Below, one piece after another: positions 15,115-22,870 of a stretch of 52,437 bases of DNA. Made by a program: the position numbers and the translations under genes. Within the stretch, counting starts at the first letter, position 1; each line of letters opens with the position of its first letter. The DNA comes from Armatimonadota bacterium (GTDB lineage Bacteria > Armatimonadota > UBA5829 > DTJY01), in contig JAGONM010000027.1 in NCBI GenBank assembly GCA_017993055.1, positions 1 through 52,437 of the forward strand, given 5' to 3'. Under the pieces are notes generated by a model. It saw only the letters and a program-made list of their open reading frames with translations, was not told where the DNA came from and ran no database searches.

Positions 15115-15681
15115 ATGTTCGACTACACCGAGGCGATGGAGTGCCTCCTGAGACACATAGTCGCGCACTGCCCTGACTTCGCTCGCGTTGATATGGACCG
15201 CGTCGTCGTCGCCTCGATGCGGACGCGGAGTCCGGGCGCGCGAGGAGTCTACGCGTCTGTCATGCCTCTCAGGTTCAAGGACGGCGCGACGACGATGAAG
15301 CGTCGGGGGCGCGCGTATTCGATGCCGGAGATTCACGTTGGAGGAGCGGAGATGCTGTACCTGGTGTACTTCGCGCTCCCTCGGTTCGCAGACCTGGATT
15401 TCCGGACGAAGATCACGACGGTCTTCCACGAACTGTATCACATCGGCCCGGAGTTCGATGGCGACATCCGCCGGTTTCCGGGCAGGAACTACGCGCACGG
15501 CCACTCTCGCAGGAAGTACAATGAAATGATGCAGAAGCTGGCCGATGAGTATCTTTCGCTCCCGGAATCGGAGTTGCCTACGAGCTTTCTCAAGATGACC
15601 TTCAAGGAACTGGAATCGAGGTACGACGGGATCTGCGGCCGGAGGGTCAGATCGCCTCGCCCGAAGCCCTGTTCAGGTTGA
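15115..15681 (+). CDS. Putative small zinc metallopeptidase
   Basis: 188 residues with no signal peptide. The motif HELYHIGPEF gives an HExxH zinc site (His105, Glu106, His109). A nearby His-rich segment (NYAHGHSRRKYNEM) may supply a third ligand. The sequence RTRSPGARGVYASVMPLRF fits a small globular alpha/beta protein. It recalls the DUF/phage-type putative metallopeptidase families (PF18894-like), but I am not sure of the family. ATG 15115 is the start, and no strong SD is visible. It follows the GH51 gene by 75 bases in the same direction and may be read with it. Confidence 0.65.
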   Translation: MFDYTEAMECLLRHIVAHCPDFARVDMDRVVVASMRTRSPGARGVYASVMPLRFKDGATTMKRRGRAYSMPEIHVGGAEMLYLVYFALPRFADLDFRTKITTVFHELYHIGPEFDGDIRRFPGRNYAHGHSRRKYNEMMQKLADEYLSLPESELPTSFLKMTFKELESRYDGICGRRVRSPRPKPCSG

Positions 15682-15769
15682 CAGCAAGGAGAGCTTACTG
15701 CTATATTCGGGCAAGAGCGAAGCATCGGTTTCCCAGTGTCGAGAAGTGTCTCTGACCGGCCAATGCTTC
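15678..15769 (+). promoter_or_regulatory. Promoter and leader hairpin of the Lrp-family gene
   Basis: TTGACA (15678-15683), an 18-base spacer, then TATATT (15702-15707). The transcript would begin with a hairpin in which GAAGCAT (15719-15725) pairs with ATGCTTC (15763-15769), with CGGT/ACCG inside. The -35 box overlaps the stop codon of the previous gene. Confidence 0.6.
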
Positions 15770-15809
15770 TTAGCTGCAGGTACGCGTAAGCCGAGGAAGG
15801 ACCGTCTCC

Positions 15810-16289
15810 ATGAGAGATATTCTGAAGATACTGGAATCCGACTCGAGGCTCAGCCCGGAGGAGATCGCCACGATGACCGGCAAGTCGGCCGACGAGGTCC
15901 GCAAGGTCATCGAGGAATGCGAGTCCAACGGCATCATCCGCCGGTACAAGACCGTCATAGACTGGGAGAAGGTCGGCGAGGAGCGCGTCTTCGCGTTTAT
16001 CGACGTAGGGGTGTCCCCGGAGCGCGGCGTCGGATTCGACGACATAGCCGAGCGCATTTACCGCTATCCCGAAGTTCACTCCGTCTATCTGGTCTCCGGT
16101 ACGCACGACCTGCGCGTAGTCGTAGAGGGTGACAGCATGAAAGAGGTGGCGTTCTTCGTCGCCGAGAAGCTGGCGACGATAGATCGCGTGCAGAGCACTG
16201 CCACCCACTTCCTGCTCAAGACCTACAAGCAGGACGGCGATACGTTTGAACAGCCTCCTCCGGACCGTCGCTTGGCCGTTGCACCGTAG
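15810..16289 (+). CDS. Lrp/AsnC-family transcriptional regulator
   Basis: 159 residues. The N-terminal helix-turn-helix (LSPEEIATMTGKSADEVRKVI, about 14-34) is followed by the RAM ligand-binding domain (about 60-140; VYLVSGTHDLRVVVEGDSM). Lrp/AsnC proteins sense amino acids and control their metabolism. The gene lies directly before an aminotransferase, a pairing often seen in bacteria and archaea, so that gene is the likely target. ATG 15810 is supported by its position at the beginning of the helix-turn-helix domain. A 10-bp hairpin overlaps its stop codon. Confidence 0.9.
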   Translation: MRDILKILESDSRLSPEEIATMTGKSADEVRKVIEECESNGIIRRYKTVIDWEKVGEERVFAFIDVGVSPERGVGFDDIAERIYRYPEVHSVYLVSGTHDLRVVVEGDSMKEVAFFVAEKLATIDRVQSTATHFLLKTYKQDGDTFEQPPPDRRLAVAP

Positions 16290-16317
16290 GCCGGCTGCAG
16301 GCATCCAGCAGCCGGCC
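16289..16317 (+). terminator. GC-rich hairpin after the Lrp gene
   Basis: GGCCGGCTGC (16289-16298) pairs perfectly with GCAGCCGGCC (16308-16317). No T-run follows, so termination or pausing is only possible. The rest of the gap contains TACAAT at 16392-16397 without a convincing -35 box. Confidence 0.5.
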
Positions 16318-16420
16318 GCCCTGATGCCCTGACGCCCCGTCGCCAGGATCGCCCCGGCGGCGGGAGTCGTCGGGGCGCCGGACTCCCTACGGTACAATCA
16401 CAAGCGAGGTTTCCTGAGAA

Positions 16421-17575
16421 ATGCCGAACATATCACGCAGAGTACAATCCGTGCCCCCGTCGGGCATACGCAAGTTCTTCGACATCGTGCTCACGATGGA
16501 GGACGTCATCTCCCTCGGCGTCGGTGAGCCGGATTTCGTGACACCCTGGCGCATCCGCGAGGCCTGCATCTACTCGCTGGAGAAGGGCTACACGACCTAC
16601 ACATCCAACTACGGCCTGATCGAGCTTCGCGAGGCCGTCGCGGATCATCTGGAAGATCGTTACGGAGTCAGGTACGATCCGACATCCCAGGTGCTGATCA
16701 CCGTCGGCGTCAGCGAGGCGATTGACCTCGCCCTTCGCGCGATCCTGGAACCCGACGAGGAGGTCCTCGTCCCCGAGCCGTCGTTCGTCGCATACAAGCC
16801 GTGCGTGACGTTCGCCGGCGGCACGCCGGTTGCCGTCCCTACCACTGTTGAGAGTGGTTTCGCGCCGACCCCCGAGCAGATCGAGGCCGCGATCACTCCG
16901 CGCACGAAAGCGATCCTTCTCAGCTTCCCCAGCAATCCCACCGGTGCGGTCATGTCCCGCGAGGATATGCAGGCCGTGATGGATATCGCCGCCGCCCGCG
17001 ACCTCTTCGTGATCTCGGACGAGATATACGATCAACTGGTCTACGGGGTCTGCCATACATGCGTCGCCTCGCTCGACGGCGCGTATGAGAGGACAATCCT
17101 GCTGAATGGCTTCTCGAAAGCATACGCCATGACCGGATGGCGCATCGGGTATGCCTGCTGTGCCCCGGACGTGCTGGATGCAATGATGAAGATCCACCAG
17201 TACATCATGATGTGCGCTCCGATCACCGCGCAGATGGCGGCGCTCGAGGCGCTTACAAACGGCAGTTCCGATACCCGGGACATGCTCCGAGAGTACGACC
17301 GCCGACGCCGGGTCATCACTGCCGGCATGAACAAGATCGGACTCGACTGCTTCGAGCCGAAGGGGGCGTTCTACGTGTTCCCGTCCGTTCGACGAACCGG
17401 CATGACTTCCGAGGATTTCGCCGAGCGCCTGCTTCACGAAGAGCGGGTCGCGGTCGTGCCGGGCAGCGCGTTCGGCGACTGCGGAGAGGGTCACGTGCGC
17501 TGCTCGTATGCTACCAGCCTTCAGAACATCCAGCAGGCCCTCGAGCGGACCGCCCGTTTCATGAGCAATCTCTAG
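16421..17575 (+). CDS. PLP-dependent class I/II aminotransferase
   Basis: 384 residues, the usual size. SNPTGAVMS, ISDEIYDQLVY and NGFSKAYAMTGWRIGYA are fold-type I aminotransferase motifs, with Lys233 forming the Schiff base with pyridoxal phosphate. The terminal Arg region (GHVRCSYATS) is also present. It belongs to the aspartate/aromatic aminotransferase group (subgroup I-gamma style), and its substrate is not readable. It sits behind an Lrp-family regulator that may adjust it to amino-acid supply. ATG 16421 was chosen because it begins the conserved MPNISRRVQSVPPSGIR-type start. Confidence 0.9.
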   Translation: MPNISRRVQSVPPSGIRKFFDIVLTMEDVISLGVGEPDFVTPWRIREACIYSLEKGYTTYTSNYGLIELREAVADHLEDRYGVRYDPTSQVLITVGVSEAIDLALRAILEPDEEVLVPEPSFVAYKPCVTFAGGTPVAVPTTVESGFAPTPEQIEAAITPRTKAILLSFPSNPTGAVMSREDMQAVMDIAAARDLFVISDEIYDQLVYGVCHTCVASLDGAYERTILLNGFSKAYAMTGWRIGYACCAPDVLDAMMKIHQYIMMCAPITAQMAALEALTNGSSDTRDMLREYDRRRRVITAGMNKIGLDCFEPKGAFYVFPSVRRTGMTSEDFAERLLHEERVAVVPGSAFGDCGEGHVRCSYATSLQNIQQALERTARFMSNL

Positions 17576-17694
17576 CGGTCCCCCTGGACAAAGGACACCG
17601 GCCTCATGCTCGAGGTGCCTGTTCCAGTCAGCAGTCGGACGTGTAACAATTGTCGTCTTGCCTTCGTATATGCTCGCTGAAAGGACTAGGTCAA

Positions 17695-20600
17695 ATGCCT
17701 CGATTACGCCTGTTCATCGTCGTTCTGATGATCGCCCTCTCTGCGTCGGCTTTGGCGGCGGACCGCATCACCTGCATGACCACGTGGGACGCATTCTACC
17801 TATACGCCGCCGTGCAGGTTCAGGATCCGGATGTCCGCAGCGAGAATACGAAGCACATGTCGAATCCGTGGGAGGACGATGCCGTCGAAATATTCCTCGA
17901 AACGGACGACAAGCGCGCCGCCGACCGAAGCCCTAACACGTTTCAGATGTCGATCAGCGCCGGCGGTGGTTCGAGCTGGATCGTCGGGCAGGACGGCACG
18001 CCCACTCCCAAGCCGATCTACAGCTTCAAGTTCGCGAGGAAGGTCCAGGGTACTCTGAACAAGCCGAACGACAAGGATATCGGCTACACGATCGAGCTTG
18101 CCATCCCCTGGAAAGAGGTCGGCGCCCCTCCGGAGCCCGGCGACGTAATGGGGTTCAACCTGGTCTGCCGCATGAAGGGCGATCGGCTGGGTTTCGTGAG
18201 TTTCTCGCCGGAGGTGAAGACGGAGGAAGATATCCAGGTGCCGGCGAAGTGGTCGCGCATCAAGTTCACCAACTCGCCCACGATCATCGCCATCCAGGAC
18301 GGCGCGGTCGTCAGCCGCAAGGTGGTGAGTCGCGCTCCGGTGATTGACGGCGTCCTCAGCGCGAGGGAGTGGAACACGGACCTCAGCTTCCAGATGACCA
18401 AGCCTGCTCCGGTGCCGCTCCCGCCCGAAAAGCAGAAGTACGCGATGGAGAAGCTCTCCCTTACTCACTACTTCTACTGGTACCAGGGGGACGCGCGAAA
18501 GGATGCGCCGTTCGGGCACGTCGTCTACAGCGACGGCAGCAGCGAACTCACCAACCAGCCAATCAAGGGCGCGGGCCCGTGGTTCTCGTTCGACCAGGTC
18601 CAGTGGCACAAGGACGAACTCGCCGACGTGCGCGAGGCCAACATTGACGTTGTGATCCCGGTCTACTGGGGTTCGGCTGACAACAAGCGGGCGTTCGCCA
18701 CCAAAGGCCTCGACTGCATGGTACAGGCGCTCAAGGAACTCAAGGCCGAGGGCCGGGACTACCCGCTGGTCGGCATGTTCTTCGACACCACCTCAATGAA
18801 CTCGCAGTACGGCGGCAAGCCCGATCTGCGCGGCGACGAGGTCAAGCAGACCTTCTACGGCATGATCAAGGACTTCTTCCTGCACGTGCCGGACGAGTTC
18901 CGCGCGGCGTTCCAGCTTCCGCCGGAGAAGGGCGGGGGATCGGCGAACATCGTCGTCCTCTACACGGCCTCGTGGTTCAGCGACCTCGATCCGAGCTTCG
19001 TCGAATACTGCAACAGCCGTTACGCCGAGGATTTCGGCGGGAAACTCGTGTGGGTTGGATCGTCGGACTACCGACCGAAGGCGGAGGTCATGGACGGCTA
19101 TTCGGACTATGCGGCGGGCCTCGGCCTGAAGTACGATGACACCGGCTGGATTGACATTGCCGGGGTCGGTGCCGGCTACGATGATTCCGCCGTGCGCGGT
19201 CGTAACTCCCAGATCCGAAGTCGCATGTTCGGCGACACGTATCGCAGGGACTGGGATTCGCTGTCCGCAGAGTCGCCGAACTGGGTTATCGTGGACGGAT
19301 GGAACGAGCTTCACGAGGGCAGCGACATCTGTGCCAGCCGCCAGTACGGCATCCGGTACATCAGCCTCACCAAGATCAACATGCTGCGCTTCAACGGCAT
19401 GAGGCCGTACGATGCCAAGTTCATCAAACACGATGTTCCGGCCGTCATGTATCCCGGCGCGATCCATCAGGTGAAGCTGACCATGAGAAACGCCGGGACC
19501 CGACCGTGGAACCCGGGCGACGGCGTATTCATAGCCTCGCGCTGGTACAAGGACGGCAGGCTCTTCGCCGACTCGGGTATCCGCGTGCCTCTCCAGGAAC
19601 TCGTCCCGGCCGGCAGGAGCATCGAGAAGACCGTCGGCATCATGGTGGTTGACCAGGACCGCAAGGCTCTGGAGGAAGGCGATTACGAGCTTCGCGTGGA
19701 GCTTGTCCGGGGCGCCGACCAGTGGTTTACGGACGCGGGCGACTCGCCGCTGACCGTCCCGGTCAAGGTCTCCCTGACCGGCCGGCCCGGGTTCACTCTG
19801 GTTGGATCGGATGCCCCGACGCTGATGAAGTCCGGCGCCTCATACTCCGTCGCCCTCAGTATCCGCAACGACGGCCCTACGGCCTGGCCGTCCGGCGCGA
19901 GGGTCGCATATCGCTGGCAGAGAGCATCGGTCCACCTCGGGGCAGATTCAGATGACCGGATAGAGGTGATCGCCTCGAACGAGTTAGCCGCCTCGATTCC
20001 TGCTGAGGTCCTGCCGGGACGGATCGTGGAGGTCACCGTGCCCGTGGCGGTCGTCGGTAGTGACGGCGCGCCGCTTCCGGCTCGGACTCAGCAGGATCTC
20101 TGGGGCTATCGGCTCAAGTGGGACGTGCACGATGGTGCAGAGTGGCTCGCCTCGTCGGCGGTCGGACAGACCTCTGAGGCGGTCGCTGTCACGCCGGACG
20201 ATCTCGGTCCGAGGTTCGTCGAGAGCGACACGCCCGAGGAGATGAACGCGGGCAGGAAGTATACGGTCCTGCTCACGGTGCGGAATACCGGCCCCGATGC
20301 CTGGGACAAGGCCGCTTGCGCGGTCGGGTATCACTGGTACTACCTCGACGGCACGGAAGCGGTCTGGGACGGCAGCCGTTCGCAGTTGCCGGGCGCGGTC
20401 CGCTCCGGCGAGCAGGCTATCGTCAAAGCCCAGGTCACCGCGCCGCCATACGACGGGCAGTACTACCTGGTCTGGGACTTGCTGAGCGGCGACAAGTACG
20501 CCTCGACGGCCGCGAATACGCGCGGCGGGAACACGCTCATCCTTCCCGTGAACGTCACAAAGGGCAGGCTCGCGGCGCAGGATCTGACCAAGGCCTTCGA

Positions 20601-21171
20601 TGCGGACGTAATCAGTTGGGATACCGACCGGAGGAACGGCGATCTTGATGCGGGGCTGACGTTTCCTGCGGAGTTCATGCCGCCGCAGGTGCTGATGAAG
20701 ACCTTCGACGGCGCGCTCTGGTCGAGCGGCCTGTGGAGCGCCCGGCACGGGTCCGGCCTCGAGTCGTCGCGGCGGATTTCGTTCAGGTATCCGCCCAAGC
20801 TCGACGGGGCGAACAACGCGGTCACGTGCACGGGCCAGACGTTGGCTCTCAAGTCCGGGAAGTATTCGACGGTACATATCCTGGCTGCGGCGGCTCAGGA
20901 CGTATCGGCGGATTTCGGACTCTCTTACGGATCGAAGACGGCTTCCGTGCCGGTCAAGTTCAGCTCGTGGGAGGCGCCGCCGAAGTTCGGAGAGCGCGTC
21001 GGGTTCGCCTGCCTTCACCGCCATTCGCCCGAGGGCGACCAGCGCGGTCAGGCGTGTTACCTGAACCACTACGAGATCCGGGCCGACGCATCCTCCGACC
21101 TGACGGCGATCCGCCTGCCGAACACCCCGGGTCTCAAGATCCTCGCGATTACGCTCGAGAAGCCTCAGTGA
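17695..21171 (+). CDS. Large exported GH99/DUF5010-like glycosidase with CBM9 and Ig-like domains
   Basis: 1158 residues. After a signal peptide (about 1-20), a CBM9-like domain occupies 22-195 (WDAFYLYAAVQVQDPDV, WEDDAVEIFLET). A catalytic-type barrel follows at about 260-590: THYFYWYQG, IDVVIPVYWG, LVGMFFDTT and VDGWNELHEGSDI. The WNE-HEG element is typical of the GH99/DUF5010 group. Three NBR1-like Ig domains come next (about 590-700, 700-830, 830-960), each opening with a phrase such as MRNAGTRPWNPG or VRNTGPDAWDK. The last 190 residues are a beta-sandwich that I do not recognise. I chose ATG 17695 because it opens the signal peptide. The role is probably extracellular glycan cleavage. 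Confidence 0.8.
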   Translation: MPRLRLFIVVLMIALSASALAADRITCMTTWDAFYLYAAVQVQDPDVRSENTKHMSNPWEDDAVEIFLETDDKRAADRSPNTFQMSISAGGGSSWIVGQDGTPTPKPIYSFKFARKVQGTLNKPNDKDIGYTIELAIPWKEVGAPPEPGDVMGFNLVCRMKGDRLGFVSFSPEVKTEEDIQVPAKWSRIKFTNSPTIIAIQDGAVVSRKVVSRAPVIDGVLSAREWNTDLSFQMTKPAPVPLPPEKQKYAMEKLSLTHYFYWYQGDARKDAPFGHVVYSDGSSELTNQPIKGAGPWFSFDQVQWHKDELADVREANIDVVIPVYWGSADNKRAFATKGLDCMVQALKELKAEGRDYPLVGMFFDTTSMNSQYGGKPDLRGDEVKQTFYGMIKDFFLHVPDEFRAAFQLPPEKGGGSANIVVLYTASWFSDLDPSFVEYCNSRYAEDFGGKLVWVGSSDYRPKAEVMDGYSDYAAGLGLKYDDTGWIDIAGVGAGYDDSAVRGRNSQIRSRMFGDTYRRDWDSLSAESPNWVIVDGWNELHEGSDICASRQYGIRYISLTKINMLRFNGMRPYDAKFIKHDVPAVMYPGAIHQVKLTMRNAGTRPWNPGDGVFIASRWYKDGRLFADSGIRVPLQELVPAGRSIEKTVGIMVVDQDRKALEEGDYELRVELVRGADQWFTDAGDSPLTVPVKVSLTGRPGFTLVGSDAPTLMKSGASYSVALSIRNDGPTAWPSGARVAYRWQRASVHLGADSDDRIEVIASNELAASIPAEVLPGRIVEVTVPVAVVGSDGAPLPARTQQDLWGYRLKWDVHDGAEWLASSAVGQTSEAVAVTPDDLGPRFVESDTPEEMNAGRKYTVLLTVRNTGPDAWDKAACAVGYHWYYLDGTEAVWDGSRSQLPGAVRSGEQAIVKAQVTAPPYDGQYYLVWDLLSGDKYASTAANTRGGNTLILPVNVTKGRLAAQDLTKAFDADVISWDTDRRNGDLDAGLTFPAEFMPPQVLMKTFDGALWSSGLWSARHGSGLESSRRISFRYPPKLDGANNAVTCTGQTLALKSGKYSTVHILAAAAQDVSADFGLSYGSKTASVPVKFSSWEAPPKFGERVGFACLHRHSPEGDQRGQACYLNHYEIRADASSDLTAIRLPNTPGLKILAITLEKPQ

Positions 21172-21227
21172 CCGGTTGCCGGCCTGTCGTTACTCTCAGG
21201 TCGCGACAAGCAGACTGAAAGACGTTA

Positions 21228-21250
21228 GGGCAGGAGTTGTACTCCTGCCC
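21228..21250 (+). terminator. Perfect 10-bp hairpin after the GH99-like gene
   Basis: GGGCAGGAGT (21228-21237) pairs with ACTCCTGCCC (21241-21250) across a TGT loop. No strong T-run is present. It could stop transcription from either side or protect the 3' end. Confidence 0.55.
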
Positions 21251-21310
21251 CTCCAGATAGTGCGATCGAACTCCATCCCGTTCTTCCCCCGTCCGCAGTC
21301 CATGGCCCTC

Positions 21311-21368
21311 AAAAAATGGCGGGAGGACACAGACTCCCGTGGGTGAGAGAAGACGATGTCCGCCCGCC
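21311..21368 (-). terminator. Strong Rho-independent terminator downstream of mraZ
   Basis: On the minus strand a 12-bp stem with one mismatch (21368-21357 with 21329-21318; GGCGGG...CCCGCC) is followed by ATTTTTT. It ends either the mraZ transcript or a short RNA starting near 21405. Confidence 0.8.
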
Positions 21369-21410
21369 TTTGATATGAAATTCCGGGTATTTCCAGCGCA
21401 AGGGGAGCAC

Positions 21411-21441
21411 GGTATACCGGATACCCGGATCGGATTGTCAA
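21411..21441 (-). promoter_or_regulatory. Possible promoter between mraZ and its terminator
   Basis: TTGACA (21441-21436), a 19-base spacer, then TATACC (21416-21411). An 8-bp inverted repeat CCGGGTAT/ATACCCGG (21383-21390, 21421-21428) surrounds the -10 box. The spacing is long, so confidence is limited. Confidence 0.4.
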
Positions 21442-21466
21442 TGTCCCGTCCCGCATTCCCGGGGCT

Positions 21467-21901
21467 CTAGAACCACCCCAGGTCCAGAGACTCGCCGAGA
21501 CCCTGTATTACGTCGTCCGTCAGGTTGTTGTTGAACTCTTGCCACCTGGCGCTCGACCACACCTCCACGCGCGTGCCCAGCCCGACCACCCAGATGTCCC
21601 CGTCAATCCCGGCGTAGTTCCGCAGAGGCTCGGGTATGCCGATGCGGCCCTGACCGTCCGGCGTGCACTCGACCGCCGAGCCGAGGAAGTACCTCTCGAG
21701 CTTCAAAGCGTCGCTGTCCAGGAGTGATCGGGGTGTCAGCTTCTTCTGGAACTCGGCCCAATGCTGTTCGGCGAAGATCCACAGACAGCCGTGAAGTCCC
21801 CGGGTGAGGTAGAAACGCTCGCCCAGCCTCGCCCGGAACTTGGCGGGGATGACCGTTCGCCCCTTATTGTCAACGGAGTGAAAGTATGCTCCCGAGAACA
21901 C
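21467..21901 (-). CDS. mraZ: Transcriptional regulator MraZ
   Basis: 144 residues made of two SpoVT-AbrB-like halves. MFSGAYFHSVDNKGRTVIPAKFR begins the first, and VECTPDGQGRIGIPEPLR the second. MraZ normally heads the division and cell-wall (dcw) cluster and represses it by binding GTGG-type repeats in front of itself. Here neither rsmH nor ftsL nor pbp follows. The gene is second in a unit with the Cys-rich protein at 21922. Three GTGGT boxes lie at the promoter at 22667-22722, which supports self-control at this new location. A terminator follows about 100 bases after the stop. Confidence 0.95.
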   Translation of the reverse strand: MFSGAYFHSVDNKGRTVIPAKFRARLGERFYLTRGLHGCLWIFAEQHWAEFQKKLTPRSLLDSDALKLERYFLGSAVECTPDGQGRIGIPEPLRNYAGIDGDIWVVGLGTRVEVWSSARWQEFNNNLTDDVIQGLGESLDLGWF

Positions 21902-21921
21902 CGAAATACCCCTGTCCGCCT

Positions 21922-22554
21922 CTAACCGATCATGAACTGATGCCCGGCGTCCGACTCTATGCGGAAGGCCAGCTTCTTCTTCGAACGGCTTCGTACAAGC
22001 CTCACGTTCCGAACCTCGTCGAACTTGCCTCTGTCGGCCTGCAGCAGCGAGATTACGAACTCCTTGTTGCTCTGCCCGCCGGATTCGGCGGCGCAGGTGG
22101 CGCAGTAACCGCGAGCCGATATCCTCTCGCCCCGACTGTCCGCGAAGCCGACCGTGACGTCAGGGAAAGGCTCCGCGCGCCTGCAGATGTCGCATCTCGG
22201 CACGGGCGTCAACCTGCTGCCCGAGTCCTTGCAGAGCTCGCGGACGATGTCGTAGATCAACTGATCGAACGACCGATGGAGGATCACGAAAGCGTAGTTG
22301 GCCCGAAGCATCTCCTCGATCTCGTCGAGTATCGACTGGTCGTCGCCTTGCAGTTTCACGGCGTATGCGACGAGCTTGCCGCTGCACAACTCAACACTCT
22401 CCAGAAGCGGCTGGAATTGCTCGAACAGCCGGGCCAGTTCCCGCTCGTCCCGGTCGCTTCCGGCCTCGACGAGATATACGGCCCGGAGTCCCTTGGGCTG
22501 CTGCTCTATGCTGATCTGCCTTACGAACCTGGTCGGAGCAACTTGACGTGGCAT
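21922..22554 (-). CDS. Unknown protein with a putative zinc ribbon, upstream of mraZ
   Basis: 210 residues and no signal peptide. The middle carries CDIC (about residue 140) and CATC (about 170), two CxxC pairs that could bind zinc. The N-terminal half (ERELARLFEQFQPLLESV) is helical, and the last 40 residues are basic (RLVRSRSKKKLAFRI). I do not recognise the family. It is the first gene of the unit with mraZ (20-base gap) and sits directly behind the GTGGT-box promoter, so it is a likely MraZ target. A nucleic-acid-binding or regulatory role would fit the basic tail, but this is inference. It starts at ATG 22554. Confidence 0.65.
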   Translation of the reverse strand: MPRQVAPTRFVRQISIEQQPKGLRAVYLVEAGSDRDERELARLFEQFQPLLESVELCSGKLVAYAVKLQGDDQSILDEIEEMLRANYAFVILHRSFDQLIYDIVRELCKDSGSRLTPVPRCDICRRAEPFPDVTVGFADSRGERISARGYCATCAAESGGQSNKEFVISLLQADRGKFDEVRNVRLVRSRSKKKLAFRIESDAGHQFMIG

Positions 22555-22666
22555 AGTCCTAGACTCCCCATGATGTCTGCCGCAGCAATATTCGGCTCCA
22601 ATCCTTCCACTTCCTGCCGCCGACTAGTCTAATAATGCAATAATCGGAGCAACTGTGGTAATACAT

Positions 22667-22722
22667 ACCACTTCCTACCACCAATCACCACTGATTATAT
22701 CCATGGCGAACACGGGCGTCAA
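22667..22722 (-). promoter_or_regulatory. Promoter with three MraZ-type operator boxes
   Basis: The minus strand reads TTGACG (22722-22717), a 17-base spacer, then TATAAT (22699-22694). It is followed at once by GTGGT-GATTG-GTGGT-AGGAA-GTGGT, the three boxes at 22691-22687, 22681-22677 and 22671-22667, exactly 10 bp apart. MraZ is known to bind TGGG/GTGG-type boxes with 5-base spacers. A further inverted GTGGT lies at 22655-22659. The rest of the 316-base gap (22555-22870) holds the divergent promoter at 22796-22825. Confidence 0.85.
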
Positions 22723-22795
22723 TGCTTGGGAGCGAAATACTTTTTGAACTTTTTTGGACTACCGATTGCCCGGTCTGTGAAATGCACGCGGGTCA

Positions 22796-22825
22796 TTGAC
22801 TTTCGGTCCGGTTCCTGCGTATCCT
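22796..22825 (+). promoter_or_regulatory. Promoter of the hydrolase-tatD unit
   Basis: TTGACT (22796-22801), an 18-base spacer, then TATCCT (22820-22825). Confidence 0.6.
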
Positions 22826-22870
22826 AATAAGTGATAGACGGGCAATCAGCCCATTGAGGAGCGTTGCGTC

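Noticed and set aside
21196-21456. 86-codon minus-strand frame downstream of mraZ
   Set aside because: It crosses a promoter-like sequence, a terminator and a 10-bp hairpin, and has no motif.
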